A DNA stretch of 44,391 nt from Alphaproteobacteria bacterium (GTDB lineage: Bacteria > Pseudomonadota > Alphaproteobacteria > Micavibrionales > SZUA-601): contig QKJH01000181.1 in NCBI GenBank assembly GCA_003250865.1, positions 1 to 44,391 on the forward strand, written 5' to 3'. Below, piece by piece: positions 32,701 to 38,096 of this stretch. How positions within the stretch are numbered: position 1 is the first letter of the stretch; each line of letters begins with the position of its first letter. Both the position numbers and the translations under genes were made by a program. Under the pieces are notes generated by a model, which was given only the letters and a program-made list of their open reading frames with translations, ran no database searches and was not told the DNA's origin.

Positions 32701-34964
32701 GGAATATAGTCAAGCTCACGCTGGCTCATATACCGCCCGTCCGCGATAAGCTCATCAATGCGCTTGGCAACCTTGCCCCACGGCAGGATAACCTTGTCGT
32801 AGGGCATATGATTATTTTCCCGGCTGAATGAAATACCTTTGCTGTCGTGCCATTCGGTAGTACCACTGCCACCTGTTCCGTATTCATCTTTTAAGAAATT
32901 GGATTTTTCTTTGGCGGTATGGTTTTGTAAAAAGAAAGAATAGACGCGGAATTTACTGTCCTCAATATTTGCCCCGCCGATTAAGAGCGCGTCAACCTCG
33001 TCCTGTGTTATAAAACCCGGACGCGCGGTGGAAACCGATTCGTCGGCGGTAAACACAAGAGATTCGCGCTGTAAGTCTTTAAGCCCGCGCAGAGCGTCCG
33101 GTACATGCCAATGGAGATAATTTATCCACTTAAAATCATCTGATAATGCACCTGACCGCGCAATCTGCCAATCGCCGTCCAACTTATTGATAACGAGCTG
33201 GAGAGTTTCGGGATTGCATAGATGTTCTGCTATTACAGGGACACATTGATGGAAATTGGAACCGTTTACTGTCCATTCCTGCGGCAGTTTTCCCACGCCG
33301 TCCCGGTAGATGAAATACAGTTTTGAGGTCAATTCCGATAACACAAGGCCGTCTGCCTTGTCGATTTCTTTTTGCGGGGCATATCGGCCCATGTCCAGCA
33401 GTTCGCGGATTCGCCTTGCCGCCTGTTCCCATGTAACAACGGAAGCGTCTGCGACGTTCAGCGCGGTGTCGCCTACGGCAACATGGATTCCGCTCTCGTT
33501 AAACCAAGCCGCTACATGATTCCCGCCGAAAAGAAAGCCCTTGCCGCCGCTGCCGTACTCCTGTTTGAGAAAATCAGCATTATCGGCTGTTGTATGGTCT
33601 TTTTTGAAATAGTAAACAATACGGTGGATGCTATTTTCCTTGTTGCCGCCGCTGGTCAAAACTTCGTCAATGATTTGCTGAGAAAAAGAAAAAGCGGAGG
33701 ATTTGGCTTTCGCCGTTTCCTCCGCTTCACCCATAAGGGTAAGCTGTTGGTATTCTGTTGGCAGGGGTTTTATGCGAATATCAGGTCGTTCAGTATCGTT
33801 TCCTCCGCCGCCTGCCGGATGTTGTTCATCAACCCCACCCACTGCATTTGATTCTCGGCTTTCATCTGCTCCGTAACGCCCTGTGCCGCCGCCATCTGTG
33901 CGGTCAGCAGTTCCATCCTCTCGTTGGCCGTCTGCTCGGTCTCCATCAGGTGTTGGTTGAGGGTGCAACTCGTCAGCAGATTGGTGAACAGAATCCTGCG
34001 GTGCTGTTTCAGATATTTCTTTCGGAGCAATGCGTACTTGCCAAGGGTTACGGGCGGTTCCTCCGGTACTGTCAGGTTGGGTACGCGATAGTTGCTCTCC
34101 ATCCGATATGTCAGTTCCATATTCAAAACTCCTCTCATGTTGCTCTTTATTTGTATCATCATTATGGGGTATTTTCTCTTTGGATGCAAATGTGCGATTT
34201 ATATTTCTTTCTTGTTTTTGCAAAGTTATCACGGTAGCCGCAATTTCACGCAGACAGGTTTCCGCAATGTCGCTGGTCGCTATACCGAGAGCATTGACGG
34301 TCTGCCGGGTATTAAATTCCGCAATGCTTTGAAAGTCCTCAAAATTAAAATAGCTTTCACCGTCGATACCGCAGCGGATCAGAAGCATATACGCTACGCT
34401 GTTTTGAAGTGCGGTACGGTAAGCCACTTCCACGTTGAAGTCGTCCAGTTCTTCCAAAAAGCTGTCCTCACGGCAGTACTTGAGTTCATTCAGATAATCT
34501 GTGAGGTTATCGTCCACGGCGTTTTTTGCCGCAGAAATAAGGGCGGCGGCCAATGTGGACGTGTCCTCAAGCTCGCCAAAGGAATTTTCCAAATGCTCAA
34601 TGACTTCGGCATCATACCGTGCGTTCATCTGCCAAATTGGTACAGGTCGGGCGTTACGGCTCTCATGGGTGTCTGAAATATCAAAATAATGCTTCAGACG
34701 GGAATTGCCGTTATGCTCATCATCAAAGACGGCAATCCCTGTCGCGCCTTTGTTTACCCATCGGCCAAACTGCTTGTTCCATTTTTCAATTTCAAGGACA
34801 GCCGTTGCGTCCGGGCGTTGGGTGTAAATCAGGATTTGCTCGTCAAAGCGGCATTTGTAGTTGCGGCAGGCAGAGCGCATGAACCTCATCCACTCGGTCG
34901 GTGTGTTTGTCACCCGCCCAAGGGTGGATTCATATGCGTCTGTGATTAGCTGGTATTTTGTCAT
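26709..34964 (-). CDS. Giant N6-adenine methylase-like / SNF2-type helicase protein (LtrC-like)
   Basis: A 2751-residue multidomain protein. In order: an N-terminal ArdC/LtrC-type domain (residues 1-120; FGRWVNKGATGIAVFD), a long linker rich in Gln, Asp and Gly (about 260-400), several beta-rich repeats of large-polyvalent-protein type (about 450-1100), an N6-methyltransferase-like domain (about 1220-1450; LEPSCGIGNFF and GNVPFGNY, a variant of NPPY), and a helicase with Walker A EVGAGKT (about 1941), DEAH (about 2101), GTPISNSM and QRLGRIVRQGN (about 2446). It probably remodels or protects element DNA on entry. AAAGGAGG precedes the ATG. Whether the methylase is active is unclear because the catalytic tetrad is NVPF. 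Confidence 0.9.
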   Translation of the reverse strand: MTKYQLITDAYESTLGRVTNTPTEWMRFMRSACRNYKCRFDEQILIYTQRPDATAVLEIEKWNKQFGRWVNKGATGIAVFDDEHNGNSRLKHYFDISDTHESRNARPVPIWQMNARYDAEVIEHLENSFGELEDTSTLAAALISAAKNAVDDNLTDYLNELKYCREDSFLEELDDFNVEVAYRTALQNSVAYMLLIRCGIDGESYFNFEDFQSIAEFNTRQTVNALGIATSDIAETCLREIAATVITLQKQERNINRTFASKEKIPHNDDTNKEQHERSFEYGTDISDGEQLSRTQPDSTGGTARNPWQVRIAPKEISETAPQDSVHQSADELHPQPTPDGDRADGQREDGTADRTDGGGTGRYGADESRESNAVGGVDEQHPAGGGGNDTERPDIRIKPLPTEYQQLTLMGEAEETAKAKSSAFSFSQQIIDEVLTSGGNKENSIHRIVYYFKKDHTTADNADFLKQEYGSGGKGFLFGGNHVAAWFNESGIHVAVGDTALNVADASVVTWEQAARRIRELLDMGRYAPQKEIDKADGLVLSELTSKLYFIYRDGVGKLPQEWTVNGSNFHQCVPVIAEHLCNPETLQLVINKLDGDWQIARSGALSDDFKWINYLHWHVPDALRGLKDLQRESLVFTADESVSTARPGFITQDEVDALLIGGANIEDSKFRVYSFFLQNHTAKEKSNFLKDEYGTGGSGTTEWHDSKGISFSRENNHMPYDKVILPWGKVAKRIDELIADGRYMSQRELDYIPEYEKEELAREVVSFYPYQSEDLPRQFPHGTDFWDSVKIVRPQLDEPERVAEILSQMAVMLDNTADFDRNYELMRRAFDHLTAYQNGTFSLFTPMKPAEKETAAPAPKAPELSAVPTDEAVQYDLQLGVSVYLGTDEYEIYSFDDTHVVLRDVKFPIFTQEMPRDEFDRKLRENHLNDGLIKTDEGVTEPQQEPDIDKDAELKDQIRDALDWRGYIVSDELIEVGLEEYDNRGGTGDYKEIADFIEYAYLTEEETPEFLVGKRYEIDGRQFIVDSVDEDADEIKLRDVTFENGVGFPIFRSEPLDFIRQYDPIEEKPQDLPAEKETQQTTSDEPVFKEIEGGLKSIVIDLPPYKPAEKEETLIPAWEQAKRRSRTQTFDPHPEIPMSERHNYRIIDDDLGVGGAKTKFRNNMEAIKTLQAIELENRFATPEEQEVLARYVGWGGLPQAFDPESTSWTNEFSELQATLSPDEYESARSSTLNAHYTSPTVIKAIYKVVENMGFKTGNVLEPSCGIGNFFGLLPESMRESKLFGVELDSLTGRIAQQLYQRNSIAIQGFEKTDLPDSFFDLAIGNVPFGNYKVADKRYDKYKFHIHDYFFARTLDKVRPGGIVAFVTSKGTLDKENPAVRKYIAQRADLLGAIRLPNTAFKANAGTEVTTDIIFLQKRDRIIDIEPDWVHLGQTEDGIPVNSYFAEHPDMILGTMAWDDRMYGNGKETACNPFEDSDLPAQLDEAITNIHAEITEYEYDEDELEEDHSIPSDPNVRNFSYTLVEGQIYYRQDSRMVPVELPVTTQSRVKGLIELRECVRNLIFYQTSDYPDSAIQAEQAKLNRLYDSFTRKYGLINSRGNSIAFSQDSAYCLLCSLEVIDENGELERKADMFSKRTIQAHIPVTHVDTASEALAVSLAEKARVDLPFMAQLTSMTEETLAKELEGVIFLNPMHGYSGNNQEKYLTADEYLSGNVREKLEWAKKSAELYPEDYTVNVKALEAAQPPDLTAAEISVRLGATWLPEDVVQQFMYELLQTPSYARGRVKVHYTHYNGEWNITEKNYDRSNIHSFNTYGTQRINAYKIIEESLNLRDVRVWDKVYDPDGTEKRVLNKKETAIAQAKQELIRSKFQEWIWQDPARRERLCRMYNDKFNSIRPREYDGSHLTFPGMNPEIILRKHQIDAIAHILYGGNTLLAHEVGAGKTFEMVAAAMESKRLGLCNKSLIVVPNHITEQWASEFLQLYPSANILVATKKDFETKNRKKFCARIATGDYDAIIIGHSQFEKIPMSVERQQAMMERQIDEIVMGISEIKANNGERYTIKAMEKMKKNLEVKLKKLNDQSRKDDVVTFEELGTDRLFIDEAHYFKNLFLLTKMRNVGGIAQTEAQKSSDLFMKTQYLDELTGSRGTVFATGTPISNSMVELYTMQRYLQYKELVRQGLQHFDAWASTFGETVTAIELAPEGTGYRAKTRFAKFYNLPELMAMFRQVADIQTADMLKLPVPKANFHTIVIKPSQWQQDMVAELAERAEAIRKGDVDPTVDNMLKVTNDGRKLALDQRLINPMLPDDPEGKVAVCAEKVFRIWEENKDKQLAQLIFCDLSTPKKNNEMVEKDGELHSVEFLNVYDDLRKKLIAKGVPVDETVFIHEATTEAQKKELFAKVRKGQIRNLMGSTQKMGAGTNVQDKLIALHDLDCPWRPSDLAQRLGRIVRQGNKNAEVEIFRYVTEGTFDSYLYQLVENKQKFIAQVMTSKTPARIAEDVDETALSYAEIKALATGNPLIIEKCQLEMDVNKLKILQASHLSQRYALEDKILKEYPQEIKRMTERIAGYKADMETSAKHPADKDHFPPMTVGGILYAEKADAGKAIIEACKAMTSPDPVPVGEYRGFQMILSFDSYAKEYRVTLSGALSHTIKLGTDIHGNITRLDNALESFSSSLQRCESTLADTQTQFKSAQGEVLRPFPQEQEYLTKSARLREVNSLLNMDEKDSAILDYAPDEGETERAPKVAGLER

Positions 34965-34978
34965 GGAGATACCTCCTT

Positions 34979-35233
34979 TCAGCGTTCATAATCTCTGTGC
35001 TTTTTATAAAAGCACGGATCGGTTCCGTGTAATTCTCCCGTATATTCAAACAGGTTGTATGCGGGGATATATATTTTTCCGTTTTCCTCACACTTGAAAA
35101 GGTCGCAATCCCTGATCGGTGAGGCGGTGTAAAAATCTTCATACGAGAAATTTTTATCATTCATAATCGGCGCATTGTAATCTACGCCCATTGCCATATT
35201 TTCAAAACTTGCAGCCTTTCCCGTTAGCTTCAT
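34979..35233 (-). CDS. Small conserved element protein, start uncertain
   Basis: An 84-residue frame from the only canonical ATG, containing SYEDFYTASPIRDCDLFKCE and GKIYIPAYNLFEYTGE. The same frame is open upstream for 17 codons and reads NALTFEYGGYHFTPF, the usual N-terminal pattern of this family (TFEYGGYHFTP) in clostridial elements. The ATG at 35233 has no ribosome site, whereas AAGGAGAGG lies just before an ATA (35279-35281) or ATT (35285-35287) codon in frame. A non-AUG start or a mutated start is likely, giving about 100 residues. Function is unknown. Confidence 0.6.
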   Translation of the reverse strand: MKLTGKAASFENMAMGVDYNAPIMNDKNFSYEDFYTASPIRDCDLFKCEENGKIYIPAYNLFEYTGELHGTDPCFYKKHRDYER

Positions 35234-35296
35234 AAACGGCGTGAAATGATAGCCGCCGTATTCAAATGTTAGAGCATTTATTTTAATCCTCTCCTT

Positions 35297-35578
35297 TCAG
35301 CGTTCCGGTTCCTTCTTTTTCGGCTGGTTCGGGTTTCGGAGAGTGCCGTCCGCTTCATAATTCCACGGTTTTGCGCCGGGAACAGTCCAACCGAACATAC
35401 TCCCGGTACGCATAGCTTCCTCCTGCGCCTTTGTTATTTCCAATCTTTCATTGATGAGGTCGGCGGTTCTGCGGTTCGTCTGTCGGCCATTGGTTGTATA
35501 ATCACAGCGATAATAGCCCGATTCGCCGCGTTTAATGATAATGACCTCCCCCCGGTATCCGGCAATGTGCTGTAACAA
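35297..35578 (-). CDS. Small element protein, probably the C-terminal part of a frameshifted gene
   Basis: A 93-residue frame: EVIIIKRGESGYYRCDYT, then LINERLEITKAQEEAMRTGSMFGW and a Pro/Lys-rich end. These patterns form a recurrent element protein of unknown function. The formal TTG start has no ribosome site, and the first ten residues (MLQHIAGYRG) are an out-of-frame reading of the preceding gene. A -1 shift at the six-G run joins the preceding frame (STLPDTG) directly to EVIII, giving one continuous protein. It is therefore probably not translated on its own, unless from ATT after GGGGGGAGG. Confidence 0.55.
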   Translation of the reverse strand: MLQHIAGYRGEVIIIKRGESGYYRCDYTTNGRQTNRRTADLINERLEITKAQEEAMRTGSMFGWTVPGAKPWNYEADGTLRNPNQPKKKEPER

Positions 35579-36039
35579 AATTCCGGCAGTTCATGCTGTC
35601 CGGCCAGTTCGGGCAAGAGATAACGATTATCAAAGCAGAAGATATACAGGTCATAATCGCCTTCATGAGGTGTACAGCGAACATAATAGCTGTAAGCGTC
35701 AGTCTGAATTTTGAATCCGGCCTTTGTGTCATGCCAGCCTCCGTTTATATGCTGTTCGGGATGGGCGTAGCAGTATCTGCGCATATCAGCACGGCTTTTT
35801 AATACGGGGTTTTCGATATTCTCCCGAAGATAATTTACCATACCATCAAACTCCGCTTTGAACGCTTCACTTTTTAAATGCTTCTGATTGTCAAACCATG
35901 TGGTATAGAACAGGCTTCCGGTATCGAAATCTCCACGCAAATGCCCGATTGCGCCGAACCGCGCAGGGTCGTCATCCAGCGCGAAAAACAATTTGTGTTC
36001 CTCAGACTGTACGGGTAATAATTCATATTTTTCATTCAT
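35434..36039 (-). CDS. Element protein of unknown function, C-terminus frameshifted
   Basis: A 201-residue frame beginning MNEKYELLPVQSEEHKLFF, with LRGDFDTGSLFYTTWFD and GFKIQTDAYSYYVRCTPHEGDYDLYIFCFDN, known only as conserved proteins of clostridial elements. The ATG at 36039 has AGGAGG nine bases upstream, overlapping the preceding stop codon. The last 37 residues (after LPDTGG) overlap the next gene in another frame and look like noise. With a -1 shift at the G run (35548-35553) it would continue for 83 residues in the next frame. Confidence 0.65.
   Translation of the reverse strand: MNEKYELLPVQSEEHKLFFALDDDPARFGAIGHLRGDFDTGSLFYTTWFDNQKHLKSEAFKAEFDGMVNYLRENIENPVLKSRADMRRYCYAHPEQHINGGWHDTKAGFKIQTDAYSYYVRCTPHEGDYDLYIFCFDNRYLLPELAGQHELPEFCYSTLPDTGGRSLSLNAANRAIIAVIIQPMADRRTAEPPTSSMKDWK
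35548..35553 (-). other. Six-G run, candidate -1 frameshift site or indel
   Basis: On the minus strand the reading frame is ACC GGG GGG AGG. Slipping one base back gives GAG GTC ATT as the next codons and merges two overlapping frames into a protein of about 247 residues. Whether this is programmed, a mutation or a sequence error cannot be told here. Confidence 0.5.
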
Positions 36040-36052
36040 CTGCGTAAACCTC

Positions 36053-36871
36053 CTATCGTTCATAATCTCTGCGTTTTGGCTTTTCAGGTTTGAAAGGCAG
36101 ACTGTCTTTCTCCTTGTTTACCCGTCGATACAAATCCCTCATGGCATCCACGCGGCGGTCATAATAATGCCCCCAATCGAAACGCTTGCTGTTTTTATAC
36201 CCCTGCCATGTGACAAAAGGTTGGACGGCACGAGGATTCTCAGCCAATATAAATATCTTTTCATCAACCGGAATCCGAACGGTAGTGGTATAGCCGGATA
36301 CGGTATCTCTATGTGAGACGGGAAGCGTCTCAGGTTCAAAAAAGGATTGCACCGGGACAAAGCCAAAGCTGTCCACATAATATGCCGTAACAGCGTTGTC
36401 CTTCAATAGAACCACCACATCACTCACGGATAACGACCGCATTTTTTGCCCAAACGGTCGGTCATCCGAGTTGTGCCACGCGAACAGCCCATCCAAAGAC
36501 TGACCCCGAGAGAGCATGGCGGCATATACACGCGTATAATCCAGCGGATTGAATGCTATTTTCGCTTCCTCAAAGGAGCGAAAAGCATAATCGGTATTTC
36601 GGATGTCCCGAATTTGATAAATCTCATACATCCCTATATCTTCAGGACGCCTATCGCTTGGGGTGAACACCGCGCTTTTTTCGGCCTGCTCCTGCGCAAA
36701 AGCTCCAGCTTCATAGATACAGCCCCCGATATTTGTTTCAACTGCGCTCACATACTTGCAGGTGAGCGTCGTTTTTTGCCCGATAAAGGAAATGACTTCA
36801 ATACAGGTATTATCGGGCATACGAAACAACTCCCGACGATTTGTATCTGTAAAAACAATCTGTTTGTCCAT
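36053..36871 (-). CDS. YodL-domain-like element protein
   Basis: A 272-residue soluble protein. The first 75 residues (MDKQIVFTDTNRRELFRMPD, CKYVSAVETNIGGCIYEAGAFA) form a small beta-rich domain often found in large element proteins. Residues about 80-185 match the YodL pattern: YEIYQIRDIRNTDYAFRSFEEA, LDGLFAWHNSDDRPFG and RSLSVSDVVVLLKDNAVTAYYVDSFGF. The C-terminus (residues 225-272) is basic and helical. Such proteins always lie near the helicase-methylase gene of CTn-type elements; the function is not established. AAGGAG lies before the ATG, formed by the end of the upstream gene. Confidence 0.75.
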   Translation of the reverse strand: MDKQIVFTDTNRRELFRMPDNTCIEVISFIGQKTTLTCKYVSAVETNIGGCIYEAGAFAQEQAEKSAVFTPSDRRPEDIGMYEIYQIRDIRNTDYAFRSFEEAKIAFNPLDYTRVYAAMLSRGQSLDGLFAWHNSDDRPFGQKMRSLSVSDVVVLLKDNAVTAYYVDSFGFVPVQSFFEPETLPVSHRDTVSGYTTTVRIPVDEKIFILAENPRAVQPFVTWQGYKNSKRFDWGHYYDRRVDAMRDLYRRVNKEKDSLPFKPEKPKRRDYER

Positions 36872-36874
36872 TCG

Positions 36875-37738
36875 TTATCTCTCCTTATCCCTGTATTTTT
36901 CCGCGCCCGATTTTTCTGCTTGAATTGCGGCCGATTTTTCTTTTGCCCACGGGGGCAAGCACTCTGCCCGAACCTCACCCAATACCTCATAACGTTCAAA
37001 CCGGGTGCGCTTACCGTCATGCAGGTGATTACAGAAAACAGCGTTTCCGTGCGGGTTAGCTCTCGCGCCGTTACCTCCTGTGACAAGCACAAGCTGGACA
37101 TCGCCACGGCAGTATTCCGGGCGAAAGACAGCCGCTTTAATGGCAACAATTTTCCCTTCTATGCTTTGGCTGTAATCATTCGGGTAACAATGCTCTGCGG
37201 TAAATAATTCATGGGGCATTTTGCTTTGACTTATCTCATTACGCATCATTTCAATTTGCTTGCTCACCCGTTCGGTAAACTCCTGCATCGCTTCCAGAAA
37301 ATCGTCGCTCACCATACAGTCGGAATATTGTCCAATCAAATCGTTGCAGGTGTAATTGCCAACAAAATAACACATCCCGTTTTCCGCTTTTTCATCCACG
37401 GCAAACAGGATTTCCTTATCACCCACATGAATACCGTGCTTCACTTCATAAGCTGTATCGCTCACCATGCGGATTTGCTCTTTGGCTTCCAGCTTTTCTT
37501 CTATTTCGCGCAAGCCTTCTAACAGCGGCTTGACCTCCGCAACATAAATCTCATGATCGTCGAAGGTATCGGATATTTCCTCAATATCCTTGATGGTTTC
37601 CCGTACTAACGGGAGATCGGATAAATAGTCCTCAATCTCGGCAATAGGAGTCTGCGAATCATCGTTTTCATAATGGCCGTTTTTGTCATTATCCTTTAGA
37701 AATTCATATATTTGTTTGGCAAATGCCTTTTTATCCAT
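36875..37738 (-). CDS. Conserved element protein of unknown function
   Basis: A 287-residue acidic protein. The first 95 residues are helical (EDYLSDLPLVRETIKDIEEISDTFDDHEIYV); the central part has ENGMCYFVGNYTCNDL; residues about 185-260 form a domain with YPNDYSQSIEGKIVAIKAAVFRPEYCRGDVQLVLVTGG and NGARANPHGNAVFCNHL, a pattern that recurs in element proteins with LPD-type domains. No catalytic motif recognised. GGAGAGAG precedes the ATG, and the last codons (GAG AGA TAA) double as the ribosome site of the next gene. Function is unknown. Confidence 0.7.
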   Translation of the reverse strand: MDKKAFAKQIYEFLKDNDKNGHYENDDSQTPIAEIEDYLSDLPLVRETIKDIEEISDTFDDHEIYVAEVKPLLEGLREIEEKLEAKEQIRMVSDTAYEVKHGIHVGDKEILFAVDEKAENGMCYFVGNYTCNDLIGQYSDCMVSDDFLEAMQEFTERVSKQIEMMRNEISQSKMPHELFTAEHCYPNDYSQSIEGKIVAIKAAVFRPEYCRGDVQLVLVTGGNGARANPHGNAVFCNHLHDGKRTRFERYEVLGEVRAECLPPWAKEKSAAIQAEKSGAEKYRDKER

Positions 37739-37762
37739 AAAAACTCTCTCCTTTTTAATTTC

Positions 37763-38026
37763 TCATTTCAAAATATACTTGTTAGGCGCACGGCCTCCGT
37801 AATCGTCGTATTGTGCGACAACCTCGATATAACCCGCGTCACGGAGCCTGCGCAGATTGCGGCTGACGGTGGATTTCGCAATCCGCAGGGATTCGCTGAT
37901 CCGGCGCTGTGGAATGGTCACGACATTGTTTTCGTCTGTAATATCCATCAGGATAAGGTAAAGCAGCTTGCCGGATATGGATGTGTCCACCTCTCCGAAG
38001 GGCTTGTACTTTGCCATTTTATTCAT
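37763..38026 (-). CDS. Small winged-helix DNA-binding protein
   Basis: An 87-residue protein that is almost entirely a winged helix: SGKLLYLILMDITDENNVVTIPQRRISESLRIAKSTVSRNLRRLRDAGYIEVV, with the recognition helix in AKSTVSRNLRRL and a wing ending in GRAPNKYILK. It resembles the replication-initiator or MarR/Lrp-like wHTH proteins of clostridial elements. The ATG at 38026 is chosen over one 21 bases earlier because AGGAGG lies eight bases before it. As the first gene after a terminator it probably regulates the accessory operon. Confidence 0.75.
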   Translation of the reverse strand: MNKMAKYKPFGEVDTSISGKLLYLILMDITDENNVVTIPQRRISESLRIAKSTVSRNLRRLRDAGYIEVVAQYDDYGGRAPNKYILK

Positions 38027-38055
38027 TAAATAAACCTCCTTGTTCATGTAAGAAA

Positions 38056-38078
38056 GGGCGGCTTTTAGAAAGTCGCCC
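38056..38078 (-). terminator. Terminator after the secreted CARDB protein gene
   Basis: GGGCGGCTTT and AAAGTCGCCC form a ten-base stem with a three-base loop, then TTTCTTAC on the minus strand. One pair is mismatched in the minus-strand RNA (A-C). It separates the pilus/surface section from the wHTH operon. Confidence 0.6.
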
Positions 38079-38096
38079 CTCGTCTGTGATTCTGAT

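Noticed and set aside
36446..37207. A 253-codon plus-strand open frame
   Set aside because: It is antisense across two minus-strand genes with good ribosome sites and family patterns, and its own translation shows no recognisable family.
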